A stretch of DNA of 64,000 nt from Roseateles sp. YR242 (GCF_900109745.1 NZ_FOAV01000001.1:558001-622000); one strand, 5' to 3'. Shown: positions 1-9,815, counted from the first letter of the stretch. The notes: generated by a model from the letters alone, not told the origin. Made by a program: numbers and translations.

Positions 1-876
1 ACATGGACCGGCCGGGGCGAAGCCCGCGGCTGGCCCTTCAATACGGTGAGCGCCTTCTACCTGGCACCGCACATGGTCTACCAGACCGACTTCGACAGCA
101 GCGGCAAGACCACCCGCGAGTGGATCCTGGCCTGGGAGACCAACAACAAGGCTGGCTCCTACTACCGGACCAATGCCTGGTACCAGGCGCAGGTCACCAT
201 CAACCCGGGCGCCCAAGGCGACTGGGCCAACTATTCGGTGGATTGGCCCTACCTCACCGGCTTTGACGAATACCTCTCCCAACTGCTCGGTGGCGCCACG
301 GCCGCCCAGGCGTCCGCCGCCATGCTGAGCGACATCCGTCTGCTGCAGGCCCGCATCAAATCGGCGCAGTATGTGAACAACCGCATCCCGCTGTATGTGG
401 CCACAGACACGCGGCCGCTGGCGGACAACCGTGGGCGTTTTGGCCGCGCACAGGTCCTGAAGCACCTGTCTCCCACCAACTTCATGGAGACCACCAGCAC
501 GCAGGTCAATGGCGGCACCCCGTTCGTCAAGCTGGATCAGCTTCAGTCAGGGCTTTATCTCAAGGTGCTGAATGGCGCCTTCCGCCAGTTCAACCAGCTC
601 TATGCGACCACCGACCCTGCGGCGTGGCGCCGGTGTGACCCCAACAACACCGATCTGGGAGAGCCTGAACCGACCGCAGGCTTCGCGTTCTGCCTGGACC
701 GCAGCAAACAGCCGCTGGTGCTGGTGTCGCCCGGTGTGTATGCGATGAACTCGGTGGACTACCGCACCACGGCTGAGCAGAAGCTCCAGTACGCGGTGTG
801 GAAGGCCGGCAAGCTGGGCGCAGACCCGGCCCGCATCACCACCTTGAACGACTGGCTGCTGCGCGCCTGGCCCTGA
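1..876 (+). CDS. Hypothetical protein, 5' end outside window
   Basis: The reading frame is open from the first base to the stop at 874-876, so 291 residues of a longer protein are visible and the true start lies upstream. A GTG at 46 could be read as a start, but coding-type sequence continues before it. I do not recognise the family. The protein is rich in Trp and Tyr in its first third, and two cysteines (in the WRRCDP and FAFCLD segments near the C-terminal third) could form a disulfide if it is exported. No transmembrane segment is evident in the visible part. It converges on the metalloprotease gene that follows. Function unknown. Confidence 0.7.
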   Translation, partial: TWTGRGEARGWPFNTVSAFYLAPHMVYQTDFDSSGKTTREWILAWETNNKAGSYYRTNAWYQAQVTINPGAQGDWANYSVDWPYLTGFDEYLSQLLGGATAAQASAAMLSDIRLLQARIKSAQYVNNRIPLYVATDTRPLADNRGRFGRAQVLKHLSPTNFMETTSTQVNGGTPFVKLDQLQSGLYLKVLNGAFRQFNQLYATTDPAAWRRCDPNNTDLGEPEPTAGFAFCLDRSKQPLVLVSPGVYAMNSVDYRTTAEQKLQYAVWKAGKLGADPARITTLNDWLLRAWP

Positions 877-897
877 CATCAGTGGGGGCGTCGGTCT

Positions 898-925
898 GCG
901 TGGTGCCTGGCAATCGGCACCACGC
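898..925. terminator. Hairpin between convergent genes
   Basis: A perfect 10-bp inverted repeat, GCGTGGTGCC (898-907) and GGCACCACGC (916-925), with an 8-base loop lies between two convergent stop codons. There is no clear T tract on either side, so it is a terminator candidate by position and stem only. Confidence 0.45.
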
Positions 926-944
926 GGCGGCGCCTCGGCTCACA

Positions 945-1448
945 TCAGGAGCCGGAAGCGCTGGCCCGGTCCACGCAGCTCATCCAAAGCCGGAGGTCGA
1001 ATTCCAGTTGCCCGTAATCGGGTGCCATGTGATGGCACAACTGGTAGAAGGCCTTGTCGTGGTCGGGATGCTTCAGGTGGGCCAACTCGTGGACCACGAT
1101 CATCTTGAGGAATTCCGCCGGCGCCTCCTTGAACAGGGTGGCGACACGGATCTCGCGGCGGGACTTGAGGCGGGTGCCCTGCACCGTGGTGGCGCGGGTG
1201 TGGGTACCCAGCGCATGCTGCACCACCTTGAGCTTGGCGTCGTAGCAGACACGCGCCAGCGGATCCGCATTGCGCAGGTAGCGCTGCTTCAGCGCCTGCG
1301 TGTAGTCGAACAAGGCCTTGTCGCTGCGAACGTCGTGCGGCTCCGGATACTTGCGCGCCAGCAGGGGTGCCAGTTCGCCGCTGTCCAGCAATGATTGGGC
1401 CTGGGCCACCAGGGCCGCTGGGTAGCCCTGCAAATACTTCATGGTCAT
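945..1448 (-). CDS. YgjP-like zinc metallopeptidase domain protein
   Basis: A 167-residue protein with the HExxH signature VVHELAHLKHPDH near the C-terminus (His120, Glu121, His124, with His130 as probable third ligand), as in the YgjP/SprT-like metal-dependent hydrolase family formerly called DUF45. The family is cytosolic and of uncertain substrate. I chose the ATG at 1448 (MTMKYLQ); upstream in-frame codons would add a Cys/Pro-rich stretch running through the 13-bp repeat region and do not look coding. A second ATG at 1442 is equally possible. No convincing Shine-Dalgarno is seen. The gene is transcribed away from the ferredoxin gene, with the tandem repeat between them. Confidence 0.8.
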   Translation of the reverse strand: MTMKYLQGYPAALVAQAQSLLDSGELAPLLARKYPEPHDVRSDKALFDYTQALKQRYLRNADPLARVCYDAKLKVVQHALGTHTRATTVQGTRLKSRREIRVATLFKEAPAEFLKMIVVHELAHLKHPDHDKAFYQLCHHMAPDYGQLEFDLRLWMSCVDRASASGS

Positions 1449-1539
1449 GATGGGAAGCCCGGGAACAGGGAAGCAGCAAATGGCGTTGGGGCAGGAGCGC
1501 CGGGTGAAGAACGCCGACGCAAGAGCGCCGGGCCCAGGG

Positions 1540-1600
1540 AGCCGGCCAATAGAGCCGGCCAATAGAGCCGGTCAATGGAGCGGTCAATAGAGCTGCCCAA
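1540..1600. repeat. 13-bp tandem repeat, about 4 copies
   Basis: Units AGCCGGCCAATAG at 1540-1552 and 1553-1565 are identical; AGCCGGTCAATGG (1566-1578) and AGCGGTCAATAG (1579-1590) are degenerate copies, followed by a partial fifth. It sits in the divergent intergenic region between the YgjP-like gene and the ferredoxin gene, so copy number could affect promoter spacing. Confidence 0.8.
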
Positions 1601-1652
1601 GGGCCGCGCCGTCAATGGTGGCCCGGCCGATCGTAGCGGGCATGATATCGGC

Positions 1653-2042
1653 ATGGACGAACCGAGATTGCGCGTCACCGTGGAACCCCACGGCTGGACT
1701 TTCGAGACAGCGCCCGACCAATCCCTGCTGCAGGCAGGGCTGGCCGCAGGCGTGCGCCTGCCCCACTCCTGCCGCAACGGCACCTGCCGCGCCTGCATCA
1801 CCCAGCTGCGTAGCGGTGAGATCAGTTACCGCATTGAATGGCCGGGCCTTTCCCGCGAGGAAAAGGCCGAAGGCTGGATCCTGCCCTGTGTCGCCTGCGC
1901 CCGCTCCGACCTTGTCCTGGACGCGCCCCAGGCCACCCGCCCGGCCGCCGCCCCTCGCCCGACTGTTCTCACAGCGCCCAAGCCGCCTGTCGCCTCGGTG
2001 GATGTCAGCCCTGACACGCTGCCGACAACGACGCAAAAATGA
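1653..2042 (+). CDS. 2Fe-2S ferredoxin-type protein
   Basis: A 129-residue protein with a plant-type [2Fe-2S] ferredoxin domain in the first ~90 residues. The cluster ligands are visible as Cys40-x4-Cys45-x2-Cys48 (SCRNGTCRAC) and Cys79 (LPCVAC). The fold normally carries electrons to oxygenases or reductases; no partner enzyme is adjacent. The last ~40 residues are Pro/Ala/Thr-rich and probably disordered. The start at 1653 (MDEPRL) is chosen because it begins just before the first beta strand; earlier in-frame codons lie in the repeat region. No strong ribosome binding site is visible. Confidence 0.85.
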   Translation: MDEPRLRVTVEPHGWTFETAPDQSLLQAGLAAGVRLPHSCRNGTCRACITQLRSGEISYRIEWPGLSREEKAEGWILPCVACARSDLVLDAPQATRPAAAPRPTVLTAPKPPVASVDVSPDTLPTTTQK

Positions 2043-2192
2043 AACAGGCGGTGTGACCTGTCCATGACAGCGGGCACGGAGCGCGTCGCAATTCACAGAG
2101 CCCCCCTTCTTCGCTGTGCCACAGGGGCTGCGGACGGTTCAGCATCGCGGGAGACCGCAAATCGAACGGTCCCCCAACAAGAAGGAAGTGGC

Positions 2193-3734
2193 ATGTTGAA
2201 GCTCAACGAATGGCGCCTGCGCAGCCGGGTACTGGCTGGATTTGCGCTGGTGATCCTGTTGATGGCGGTGGCCTCCACCGTAGGCGTGGTGCGTGTGTCG
2301 ATGCTTCACCAGCGCATTGAGCGGCTGGTGGAAGTGGACATGCGCACGCTGGAGCTGTCCCGCCAGTGGGCGGGTATGACGGAAGGCAACATCCAGCGTC
2401 GCATCGTGCAGATGGTGATGGATGACGAGACTTTCGTGAAAGCCTTCACGGCCCGTTCCAAGGAACTCTCCCTGCGCATCGACAAGGTGCAGAAGGAACT
2501 GGAAGAGAACATCAAGGAGCCGCAGGGCGCCAAGCTCATCGACCAGATCGGTGAAGCCCGCAAGGCTTATCAGGATGCCCGTGACGCGCTCGCCAAGGAA
2601 AAGGCCGCCGGCAATGACATCAAGGCGGCCGCTGCCACGAAGCTCATCCCGGCCATGAATGCCTACCTGGAAAGCATCGACAAGTTTGCCGAGCACACCC
2701 GTGACCTGTTGCAGGCCGCCCGTGTGGAAGCGCAGAACGAAGCCCAATCCACCCGGGTGCTGGTGATCAGCCTGATGACGGTGGCGATCATCCTGGGTGT
2801 GATGGTGGCGCTGGTGATCACCCGCTCGGTGACCGAGCCGCTGGGCCATGCACAGACCCTGAGCCAGGCGATTGCGGACGGCGACCTGCGCCAGACCCGT
2901 CGCGTGGAGGGAAGCGACGAAGTGGCCGCCTTGAACCGTTCGCTGCAGGAGATGCAGGCACGGCTGGCATCCACCATTGCCGGCGTGCGCTCGGCGGCGG
3001 ACCAGGTGCGCCATGCCTCCACCGAGATCGCCACCGGCAATGCCGACCTGTCCAACCGGACGGAGCAGGCCGCCAGCAGCCTGGAAGAAACAGGCGCGGC
3101 CATGGCGCAACTCAGCGAAGGCGTGAAGCTCAATGCGGAAGCCGCGCGCGAGGCGGATGGCCTGGCCAAGACGGCTTCTGACGTGGCGGGCCGTGGCGGC
3201 GCGATGGTGGATCAGGTCATCAGCACGATGAACGACATCCAGCAGTCGTCCAACAAGATTGCCGACATCATCGGCGTGATTGACGGCATCGCCTTCCAGA
3301 CCAACATCCTGGCGCTGAACGCCGCAGTGGAAGCGGCGCGGGCCGGCGAGCAAGGCCGTGGTTTTGCGGTGGTGGCGGGCGAAGTGCGCTCGCTGGCGCA
3401 GCGCAGCGCCGAGGCCGCCAAGGAGATCAAGACGCTGATCTCCGCATCCGTGGAGCGCGTGGATGGCGGCAGCCGCCTCGTGGGCGAGACGGGCAACACC
3501 ATGCGCGACGTGGTGAGCAGCGTGCAGCGCGTGACCCGCATCATCGGTGAGATCTCCTCCTCCAGCGCCTCGCAGGCACTGACCCTGGGAGAGATCGGCC
3601 AGGCGGTGTCGCAGCTGGACCAGATGACGCAGCAGAACGCCGCGCTGGTGGAGCAATCCGCCGCAGCGGCGGAAAGCCTGCGGGATCAGTCCGCGCAGTT
3701 GGTGGAGACGGTGTCGAGCTTCAGGCTCGGTTGA
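2193..3734 (+). CDS. Methyl-accepting chemotaxis protein
   Basis: A 513-residue transmembrane chemoreceptor. TM1 is at about residues 13-33, a periplasmic four-helix-type sensory domain follows, TM2 is at about 189-211, then a HAMP linker and the cytoplasmic signalling domain. The hairpin tip is clear ([20 protein letters not shown] near residue 368). It should control CheA kinase through CheW. The C-terminus ends FRLG without an NWETF-type pentapeptide, so it probably lacks a CheR/CheB docking tail. The start at 2193 has a good GAAGGAAG Shine-Dalgarno; a longer in-frame extension to 2064 is rejected for that reason. No che genes are adjacent. Confidence 0.95.
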   Translation: MLKLNEWRLRSRVLAGFALVILLMAVASTVGVVRVSMLHQRIERLVEVDMRTLELSRQWAGMTEGNIQRRIVQMVMDDETFVKAFTARSKELSLRIDKVQKELEENIKEPQGAKLIDQIGEARKAYQDARDALAKEKAAGNDIKAAAATKLIPAMNAYLESIDKFAEHTRDLLQAARVEAQNEAQSTRVLVISLMTVAIILGVMVALVITRSVTEPLGHAQTLSQAIADGDLRQTRRVEGSDEVAALNRSLQEMQARLASTIAGVRSAADQVRHASTEIATGNADLSNRTEQAASSLEETGAAMAQLSEGVKLNAEAAREADGLAKTASDVAGRGGAMVDQVISTMNDIQQSSNKIADIIGVIDGIAFQTNILALNAAVEAARAGEQGRGFAVVAGEVRSLAQRSAEAAKEIKTLISASVERVDGGSRLVGETGNTMRDVVSSVQRVTRIIGEISSSSASQALTLGEIGQAVSQLDQMTQQNAALVEQSAAAAESLRDQSAQLVETVSSFRLG

Positions 3735-3745
3735 CGCCGGGCCTG

Positions 3746-4375
3746 TTATTCCTTCGTACCGAAGATCTTGTCCCCGGCGTCTCCCAGCCCGGGGATGATG
3801 TATCCCTGCTCGTTGAGGTGGGAGTCGATGGCGGCCGTCCAGCAGCGCACTTCCGGGTGCGCCTTGGTCAGCGCAGCAACGCCCTCAGGCGCGGCCACCA
3901 GCACCAGCGCGCGGATGTCCTGGCAGCCGCGGGCCTTGAGCAGGTCGATGGTGGCAATCATCGAGCCGGCGGTGGCCAGCATGGGGTCCACGATCAGGGC
4001 GGTGCGTTGCTCCAGCTGACCGACGAACTTCTCGAAGTAGTTCACCGGCTGCAGGGTTTCGTGGTCCCGCGCCAGGCCCACCACGCTCACCTTGGCGTTG
4101 GGCATCATGTCCAGCACGCCATCCAGCATGCCCAGGCCCGCACGCAGGATGGGCACCACCGTGACCTTGCGGCCAGCAATCTGGTCCACCTCCACCGAGC
4201 CGCACCAGCCGTCGATGGTGGTCTTCTCCAGCGGGAAGTCGGCCGTGGCCTCATAGGCCAACAGGCGGGCCACCTCGCCGGTGAGCTCGCGGAACTTCTT
4301 GGTGGAGATGTCAGCCTCCCGCATCAAGCCGATCTTGTGCTTGACCAGGGGATGTTTGACTTCAATAACGGACAT
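3746..4375 (-). CDS. upp: Uracil phosphoribosyltransferase
   Basis: A 209-residue cytosolic enzyme that makes UMP from uracil and PRPP (pyrimidine salvage). The PRPP-binding loop is DPMLATAGS at residues 130-138, and the C-terminal uracil-binding segment [13 protein letters not shown] is at 196-208. Length matches the family. The start at 4375 ([11 protein letters not shown]) is the usual N-terminus of bacterial Upp; the 15 extra in-frame codons upstream are not conserved in character. It converges on the chemoreceptor gene, with only 11 bases between the stop codons, so the two transcripts probably share a termination region. Confidence 0.96.
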   Translation of the reverse strand: MSVIEVKHPLVKHKIGLMREADISTKKFRELTGEVARLLAYEATADFPLEKTTIDGWCGSVEVDQIAGRKVTVVPILRAGLGMLDGVLDMMPNAKVSVVGLARDHETLQPVNYFEKFVGQLEQRTALIVDPMLATAGSMIATIDLLKARGCQDIRALVLVAAPEGVAALTKAHPEVRCWTAAIDSHLNEQGYIIPGLGDAGDKIFGTKE

Positions 4376-4532
4376 GAGGATGGACTTTGGGGACGAGATG
4401 AACCGGATTATCCCCCGCAAAGATCATGCCCGGCCTCGCCACTGAATGGGGTGACCACCCGAGACCGCCTCCCACCTCGGCGGGGTCACCCAACCGCTGC
4501 CGCAGCAGCGGCGCGGGCAGCCGCCCCAGCCC

Positions 4533-5327
4533 TCAGCGCGAGCCCTGGCGCTGCCGCAGCGCCTCATACAGGCACACACCCGCCGCCACCGACACATTCA
4601 GGCTTTCCACCGCCCCCTGCATCGGGATGCGCACCAGCTCGTCGCAGGTCTTGCCGGTCAGTTGACGCATGCCCTGCCCCTCGGCCCCCAGCACCAGGGC
4701 CACGGGGCCTTTCAGGTCCAGGTCGTACAGCGTTTTCTCGGCCTGGTCGGAGGTGCCGATCACCCAGATGTCGCGTTCCTTCAGCTCATTCAGCGTGCGA
4801 GCCAGGTTGGTGACCATCAGGTAGGGCACCGTATCCGCCGCGCCGCTGGCCACCTTGGCCACGGTGGCGTTCAGGCCGACCGCGTGGTCCTTGGGCGCCA
4901 CCACGGCATGCGCACCCGCGCCATCGGCCACACGCAGGCAGGCGCCGAGATTGTGCGGATCGGTCACGCCGTCCAGCACCAGCACCAGAGGAGGACCTTC
5001 CACCTCGTCGAGCACGTCGTCCAGCGAATGGTGCTGTGCCACGGGCTTGACCCGTGCCACCACGCCCTGGTGCCGGTGGGTGCCGCAGAGCTTGAGCAGG
5101 CGCTCGTCGTCGCTCTCCACCAGGCGGGCGCCCGCAGCCTCGGCCTTTTCCAGGAAGCCGCGCATGCGCTGGTCCTTGCGCGTGGCGTCGAACAGGATTT
5201 CCTGCACCGACGCCGGCGCGGTCTTCAGCCGCACGGTAATGGCATGGAAGCCGAACAGGATCTGGGTCTTGCCGCCGGCCGCCGGGGCGTCGCCGCCCCC
5301 GGCCCGGGATTGTCTGGATGCGCTCAT
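4533..5327 (-). CDS. rlmB: 23S rRNA (guanosine-2'-O)-methyltransferase RlmB
   Basis: A 264-residue SpoU/TrmH-family enzyme that methylates the 2'-O of G2251 in 23S rRNA using S-adenosylmethionine. An N-terminal substrate-binding domain (about 20-100) precedes the knotted SPOUT domain. The three SpoU motifs are visible: [14 protein letters not shown] (119-132), [10 protein letters not shown] (211-220) and the [15 protein letters not shown] segment (236-250). The first ~20 residues are a Gly/Ala-rich extension. It lies downstream of the DUF1624 gene on the same strand, 52 bases after its stop. The 157-base gap from here to upp holds nothing I recognise. Confidence 0.95.
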   Translation of the reverse strand: MSASRQSRAGGGDAPAAGGKTQILFGFHAITVRLKTAPASVQEILFDATRKDQRMRGFLEKAEAAGARLVESDDERLLKLCGTHRHQGVVARVKPVAQHHSLDDVLDEVEGPPLVLVLDGVTDPHNLGACLRVADGAGAHAVVAPKDHAVGLNATVAKVASGAADTVPYLMVTNLARTLNELKERDIWVIGTSDQAEKTLYDLDLKGPVALVLGAEGQGMRQLTGKTCDELVRIPMQGAVESLNVSVAAGVCLYEALRQRQGSR

Positions 5328-5379
5328 GCCCCGATTGTCGCCGCTCCGCAGCCTGCCGGGCAGGCCCGCAGCCAGCCGC

Positions 5380-6168
5380 TCAGAACAGGCCCAGCCACTG
5401 CGCCCCCATCAGCGCGCCGATCAGCACCGGCTGGTGCAGCATGTAATAGGAGAGTGACCACTGCCCCAACACCGCCAGCGGCTTCAACACCTTGGGCAAG
5501 GGCTTCTGCAGCGCCAGGCGCACCTTCTGCGTGCGCATCAGCGCACAGCCCCAGAGCATGGGGCCCAGCCAGGGCAGCAGGGGCACATAGTCTTCGGTGA
5601 GCGGCTTGTGGGTCACCAGGCCCACCCAGTTGGTGGTGCGCGTGTCGAAGATCGGATGCGCCACCACCAGGGGCAGCAGCACCGCCAACAGCCCCAGCAG
5701 CACCAGCCAGGGGTTGGGCAGGCGCGAAAAACCGAACCGCACCAGGATGAGCATCAGCGCCATGCCGTGCAGCACGCCAAAGCTGATAAAGGAGCGCGGG
5801 AACATGAACCACGAACCCAGCGACACCAGCAGCGCACAGGCCATGATCTGCCCCCAGCGGCGCCAGAAGCGCTCCGCGCTCTGCTGCTGCGCCAGCGCCA
5901 CGGCCTGCCCCATGCCGGCACACAGCAGGAACAGGCTGACGATGGCGGTGCGCTGCCAGGTCCAGAACGGGTCGCGGTAGAAATCCTGGTGAATGAGCCG
6001 GAAGAAGCTCAGGTCAAAGCAGAAATGAAACACCGTCATCCAGACCATGGCCAGGCCGCGCAAGGCGTCCAGACGGGGATAACGGGGCGTCGGCACGACA
6101 ACGGCCAAGCCCTCCGGGCCCATCAGGGGGCCGGGACGGGTAGTTGGGAAACGGACCTTCGAATTCAT
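5380..6168 (-). CDS. DUF1624 / HGSNAT-like integral membrane protein
   Basis: A 262-residue polytopic inner-membrane protein with about seven hydrophobic segments. The opening [21 protein letters not shown] is the signature start of the DUF1624 (heparan-alpha-glucosaminide N-acetyltransferase catalytic-domain-like) family. The [13 protein letters not shown] segment near the C-terminus is also typical. In this superfamily the Arg/His residues in membrane loops serve acyl transfer; the bacterial substrate is unknown. Start ATG at 6168; about 30 hydrophilic residues precede the first helix. Confidence 0.85.
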   Translation of the reverse strand: MNSKVRFPTTRPGPLMGPEGLAVVVPTPRYPRLDALRGLAMVWMTVFHFCFDLSFFRLIHQDFYRDPFWTWQRTAIVSLFLLCAGMGQAVALAQQQSAERFWRRWGQIMACALLVSLGSWFMFPRSFISFGVLHGMALMLILVRFGFSRLPNPWLVLLGLLAVLLPLVVAHPIFDTRTTNWVGLVTHKPLTEDYVPLLPWLGPMLWGCALMRTQKVRLALQKPLPKVLKPLAVLGQWSLSYYMLHQPVLIGALMGAQWLGLF

Positions 6169-6203
6169 CGGGCCGCAGTCTACCGAAGGCGGCTGGCGCG
6201 CCG

Positions 6204-6428
6204 ATGACGCAGACGTTCGTTCCGGGGGGATCCACAGAGTTCAAGCGGACCCCCTTAAAGGGGGCAGTCCTCACACTGATTTACATGCCACCGGGCAGAG
6301 ATGCAAACAGATGTGTGATTGAGGCGCGTCCCTATGAGCCTGCCAAGTTCTTTGCGGCAGATGGCACGCTGCTGGCAGGCTTCCTCAACGACTTGAAGGC
6401 AGGCCGCTACGACCGACTTGGTCGCTGA
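6204..6428 (+). CDS. Hypothetical small protein
   Basis: A possible 74-residue protein starting at ATG 6204, divergent from the DUF1624 gene. No family is recognised. Codon use is much less GC-biased at third positions than in the neighbours (for example AGA, TTA, ATT, ACA codons), so it is either recently acquired or not a gene. No convincing Shine-Dalgarno. The predicted product is soluble with a short central hydrophobic strand (VLTLIYMPP). Confidence 0.4.
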   Translation: MTQTFVPGGSTEFKRTPLKGAVLTLIYMPPGRDANRCVIEARPYEPAKFFAADGTLLAGFLNDLKAGRYDRLGR

Positions 6429-6476
6429 GCCATAGGCTGGCACCAAGGCTGAGCCGTTCGCGTTCGGCCGCTCAAA

Positions 6477-6504
6477 TGCGGCACAGCAGTTGCGGCACAG
6501 CAGT
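6477..6504. repeat. 14-bp direct repeat, two copies
   Basis: TGCGGCACAGCAGT is present twice in exact tandem (6477-6490 and 6491-6504), directly downstream of the small secreted-protein gene's stop codon on the minus strand. No function is evident. Confidence 0.7.
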
Positions 6505-6533
6505 TGATGCTCGCAGTGGGCCCCCGGGGCCGC

Positions 6534-6755
6534 TCAGGAGGCGGCCGGTGCGGCGTGTGCGTTCTTGCTCGCGTCGGCCGGCTTGGCTGGCCTGTGCTTG
6601 GGTTGTATGGGACCGATCTCCCGGGGTTTGGACGTCTCCACCCCGAAGACCATGTCCCCGATCGTGGCGCCATCCGGCAATGCCAATCCCAAGAAATTGG
6701 CCGCCACCGCCCACAGGATCACCAACACAGATGCAGAGAACTTGAGCCATCGCAT
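6534..6755 (-). CDS. Small exported or membrane-anchored protein
   Basis: A 73-residue protein with an N-terminal hydrophobic helix (residues about 5-25, LKFSASVLVILWAVAANFLG) that is either a signal peptide or a membrane anchor, followed by a hydrophilic Lys/Pro/Ala-rich tail. The start is supported by a strong Shine-Dalgarno (GAGGAGAGG) just upstream of the ATG. Family not recognised. The ~200 bases upstream (6756-6960) hold no other gene I can support. Confidence 0.7.
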   Translation of the reverse strand: MRWLKFSASVLVILWAVAANFLGLALPDGATIGDMVFGVETSKPREIGPIQPKHRPAKPADASKNAHAAPAAS

Positions 6756-6960
6756 GGCACCTCTCCTCTTCCGCTGAATGAATCGCCGTCACCGGCAAAG
6801 CATGTCATCCATCGTGGCCCAGTGCAGGCGAGCCAGACACCCCCCGTACAGGAGGAGGTCCCGGCGGCTTGTCACAGGCAGTGGGTGCATGCCGGCGCGT
6901 GGTGAGAGCGGGCAATCAGCGGGCCCGATTTCGGGTGGAAAGGGGCAGACCGTGTCACTC

Positions 6961-6989
6961 AAAAAGAATGGCCCGCGCAGTGGCGGGCC
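6961..6989 (-). terminator. Rho-independent terminator of the metalloprotease gene
   Basis: On the minus strand GGCCCGC-CACTGC-GCGGGCC forms a perfect 7-bp stem (6970-6976 with 6983-6989), followed by ATTCTTTTT. It lies 45 bases past the stop of the large metalloprotease gene. Confidence 0.85.
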
Positions 6990-7034
6990 TTATGGGCGCT
7001 CCCCGGTGAAAGGGGCGGGATGCCGGGTTGCAGG

Positions 7035-9815
7035 CTATTGAAGCGGCGGGAACAAGGGGCGGGTCTTGCCAAGCTCCTGCTGCACCAGCGCATCAAACCA
7101 GGACTGATCGTTTTCCCAGCACACGCCTTGTGCTTCTGGGGCATTCCAGCCAAAGCTGAAGGGGCTCGCGGCCGAGCCGGTGCCGCGCGGGTCCAGCACG
7201 CGGATGGCGTAGTCCGCCAGGCCGGCCCAGTGGGCGCGCTGCACGGCATCGGGTGCCTTGGCGGCAGCGGCCAGCATCTGTTGCCGCAGGGTCTTCATTT
7301 CCTCGCGCATCAGCGGCTTGCTGTCGTCCAGCGTTGCGCCCGGTGCCATCACGCGTTCCGCCAGCAGCTCCAGGTAGCCACGCTGCAGGTTGCGGCGGAT
7401 GGTGCTCACGCGGCCGCCGGCGTAGAGCTCCGTGAAGATGCCCCGGCGCACATCGTGCAGGAGGTCGTCCACGCCGTAGGCCTTGTCGCCCAGTTGCGCG
7501 GATTGGTCCTGCAGCCGTCGGGTACGGCTGCCGTCCAGCAGGTAACGCAGCAAGGATCGCTGATAGACCTGCAACGTGAGGTTGGGCTCCATGGACCGCA
7601 GGCGTTGCGTCACCGTGGGTTCCAGCAGCCACTGCGGCGTCGCGAAGAGCTGCTCATTGAGCAGCTTCACTGCCTTGGCCTGCTCGGCCTTGGGCACCAC
7701 CTCGGCCACCGGACCCGGTTGGTCGTTGTGCTTGTTCTGCGTACGGTAGCCGCCAACCAGGGTCACCACATGGCTGATCTCGCGCGCCCATTGCATGGCG
7801 GAGGCCCGGTACAGCGCCTCCAGTGTGCGGTCATCCTGGCCGTCCGGCGGCGTCAGGGCCGGCAGCTGCTTGATGATGCGCTTGAGGTTGCGCACGCCGA
7901 GCGTGGTGGCGGTGATGGGGTCGGCATCACCCACGGCTTCCACGTTTTCACCGGCGTCGCCGCCGTCCGCCTTGGGTGACGAGAAACGCAGCCAGGGCTT
8001 GGTGTCCTGCTCGCGGGCCCAGGCATTGAGCGTGGGCAGCTCGTCCTCCGGCGTCGCGGCCGAGGGAATGGGCGTGTAGCCCCAGCGGGTGGCGAAGACA
8101 TCATAGGGGCCGACGCCAGGGATCAGCAGGGTCGGGTCCACCTTGTCTTCGGGCTGGACCAGGTAGTTGAACCGGCTGTAGTCCATCAGCGAGGGCACAT
8201 GGCCCATGGTGCGCAGCCATTCCGGGTCCCGCAGCTTCTCCACCGGGTAGAGCGAGCTGGACTTCATGTTGTGCGGAAAGCCCAGCGCATGCCCGACCTC
8301 GTGGCTGACCACGAAGGTGACCAGATCCCCCATCAGGTCGTCCGGCAGCGGCAGCTTGCGTGCACGCGGGTCGGCAGCGCCAACCTGGGTCACGTACCAG
8401 TCGCGCTGCAGTTGCAGGATGTTGTGGAACATCACGACATTGGCGTTGAGGATTTCGCCACTGCGCGGGTCGCTCAGGTGCGGTCCGTAGGCATTGGGGA
8501 TGGGCGATGGCACCCAGCGGATGATGCTGTAGCGCACGTCTTCCGGATCGAATTCGGGGTCCTCTTCCTTCGTCGGGAACGGGCGGGCCACCACGGCGTT
8601 CTTGAAGCCCGCGGCCTCGAAAGCCTTGTTCCAGGCCTCCACGCCCCGCTTCACGTAAGGCACGAAGGCGGCCGGCGTGGCGCTGTCGATGTACCAGACG
8701 ATGGGTTTGACGGGTTCGCTGAGGGCGGCGTCCGGCTCCTTCTTCTCCAGGCGCCAGCGAGTAATCAGCCGGTCACGCTTGAGCTCCTGGCCGCTGGCGC
8801 CGAAGTCCACCCGGGAGACGCTGAAGTAGCCGATACGGTCGTCCATGAAGCGCGGGCGCATGGGCGTCTCCGGCAGCTTGACGATGTTGTAGGCCACGTT
8901 GACGCTGCCAGCCCGGGCCGGCGAAGCGGCAGGCACCACCGGCATGCCGGGGATCATCATGGGCATGGCGCCGATCTGGTAGGTCTGCACCGCGTCAATG
9001 CGAACACTGCCCGGGAAGGCCTTGGTCTGGTCGATGTAGCTGCGGCTGGGGTCCGGGCCGCTGCCGCGCAGCATGGTACGGGCACTGAAATCGCCAACCT
9101 CGCTGAGGAACAGGCGGCTCACTTCGATCACCGGCGCGCCGTCCTTGCTGAAGGCATCAATGGGGAAGCTGGCCAGGATGGGGTCGCGCTGGGAGCGCTG
9201 CACGGCATCCGCGTTGGGCTTGGCGGGGTCTGCCACGAAGGCGTGGGAGATCTGCTGGAGGTACAGGCGGTTGTTCTTCTGGACAAACCGCACCACGTCC
9301 TCGTTCAGCGCCCGGCCCACGTGCTCGACGCCTGCGGGCACCTGGGTGGCCGTGAGCACCATCAGCAGGGGCTGGTCCAGCAGCGCCTTCGGAATCTCGA
9401 AGTAAAGCCGGGTCTTGATGGTGTGCAGCTTGAACAGGCCGTCCTGCGTCTTGGCATCGGCCGTGATGACCTTGTCGTAGGGCTTGGGTTCGGTGGGGTC
9501 CTGGACGGCCGGAGCGCTGGCACCGCTGGCCGCAGGGGTGGCAACCAGGGGGACGCGGGCGACAGGGCCGGAGGCGGGGGTGGGGGCTGGGCGAGGGGCC
9601 GAAGCGGCTTGGGCAGCGGCCGTGGCAGCCGCGCCTGACTTGTTCGCTGTGGTGCCCGACGTGGCGCACGCACTCAGCACGATGATGGCTGTGGCCACCA
9701 GGCCCAGCGTGCCGCTGGCGGGCCTGACCCACCGCTGGGCCACGGAAACAGCAGGCACCACGCTGGTGCCTCGCGAAAACGAGGCGCTGGGCGCGGCCCC
9801 GAAGATTCTTGTCAT
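7035..9815 (-). CDS. DUF5117/DUF5118-type zinc-dependent metalloprotease, probable lipoprotein
   Basis: A 926-residue exported protease. About residue 50 a hydrophobic segment ends in LSAC, a plausible lipobox, though it is further from the start than usual. A Pro/Ala-rich linker follows, then DUF5118/DUF5117-like regions, then the catalytic motif HEVGHALGFPHN near residue 503 (HExxHxxGxxH, metzincin-like), and a long C-terminal domain. The family acts outside the cytoplasm; substrates are not defined. The start at 9815 has AGAGGG upstream; an in-frame extension to 9947 is rejected. It is downstream of two minus-strand genes and ends at a clear terminator. Confidence 0.88.
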   Translation of the reverse strand: MTRIFGAAPSASFSRGTSVVPAVSVAQRWVRPASGTLGLVATAIIVLSACATSGTTANKSGAAATAAAQAASAPRPAPTPASGPVARVPLVATPAASGASAPAVQDPTEPKPYDKVITADAKTQDGLFKLHTIKTRLYFEIPKALLDQPLLMVLTATQVPAGVEHVGRALNEDVVRFVQKNNRLYLQQISHAFVADPAKPNADAVQRSQRDPILASFPIDAFSKDGAPVIEVSRLFLSEVGDFSARTMLRGSGPDPSRSYIDQTKAFPGSVRIDAVQTYQIGAMPMMIPGMPVVPAASPARAGSVNVAYNIVKLPETPMRPRFMDDRIGYFSVSRVDFGASGQELKRDRLITRWRLEKKEPDAALSEPVKPIVWYIDSATPAAFVPYVKRGVEAWNKAFEAAGFKNAVVARPFPTKEEDPEFDPEDVRYSIIRWVPSPIPNAYGPHLSDPRSGEILNANVVMFHNILQLQRDWYVTQVGAADPRARKLPLPDDLMGDLVTFVVSHEVGHALGFPHNMKSSSLYPVEKLRDPEWLRTMGHVPSLMDYSRFNYLVQPEDKVDPTLLIPGVGPYDVFATRWGYTPIPSAATPEDELPTLNAWAREQDTKPWLRFSSPKADGGDAGENVEAVGDADPITATTLGVRNLKRIIKQLPALTPPDGQDDRTLEALYRASAMQWAREISHVVTLVGGYRTQNKHNDQPGPVAEVVPKAEQAKAVKLLNEQLFATPQWLLEPTVTQRLRSMEPNLTLQVYQRSLLRYLLDGSRTRRLQDQSAQLGDKAYGVDDLLHDVRRGIFTELYAGGRVSTIRRNLQRGYLELLAERVMAPGATLDDSKPLMREEMKTLRQQMLAAAAKAPDAVQRAHWAGLADYAIRVLDPRGTGSAASPFSFGWNAPEAQGVCWENDQSWFDALVQQELGKTRPLFPPLQ

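Noticed and set aside
2139-3656. 500-residue minus-strand frame opposite the chemoreceptor
   Set aside because: His/Gln/Arg/Leu-rich composition typical of the antisense of a GC-biased gene; no family features.
6778-7041. Plus-strand frame between the small secreted protein and the metalloprotease
   Set aside because: It runs through the terminator hairpin and has no ribosome site or family features.
8199-9638. 479-residue plus-strand frame opposite the metalloprotease
   Set aside because: Same antisense composition; the minus-strand gene has HExxH and a terminator.
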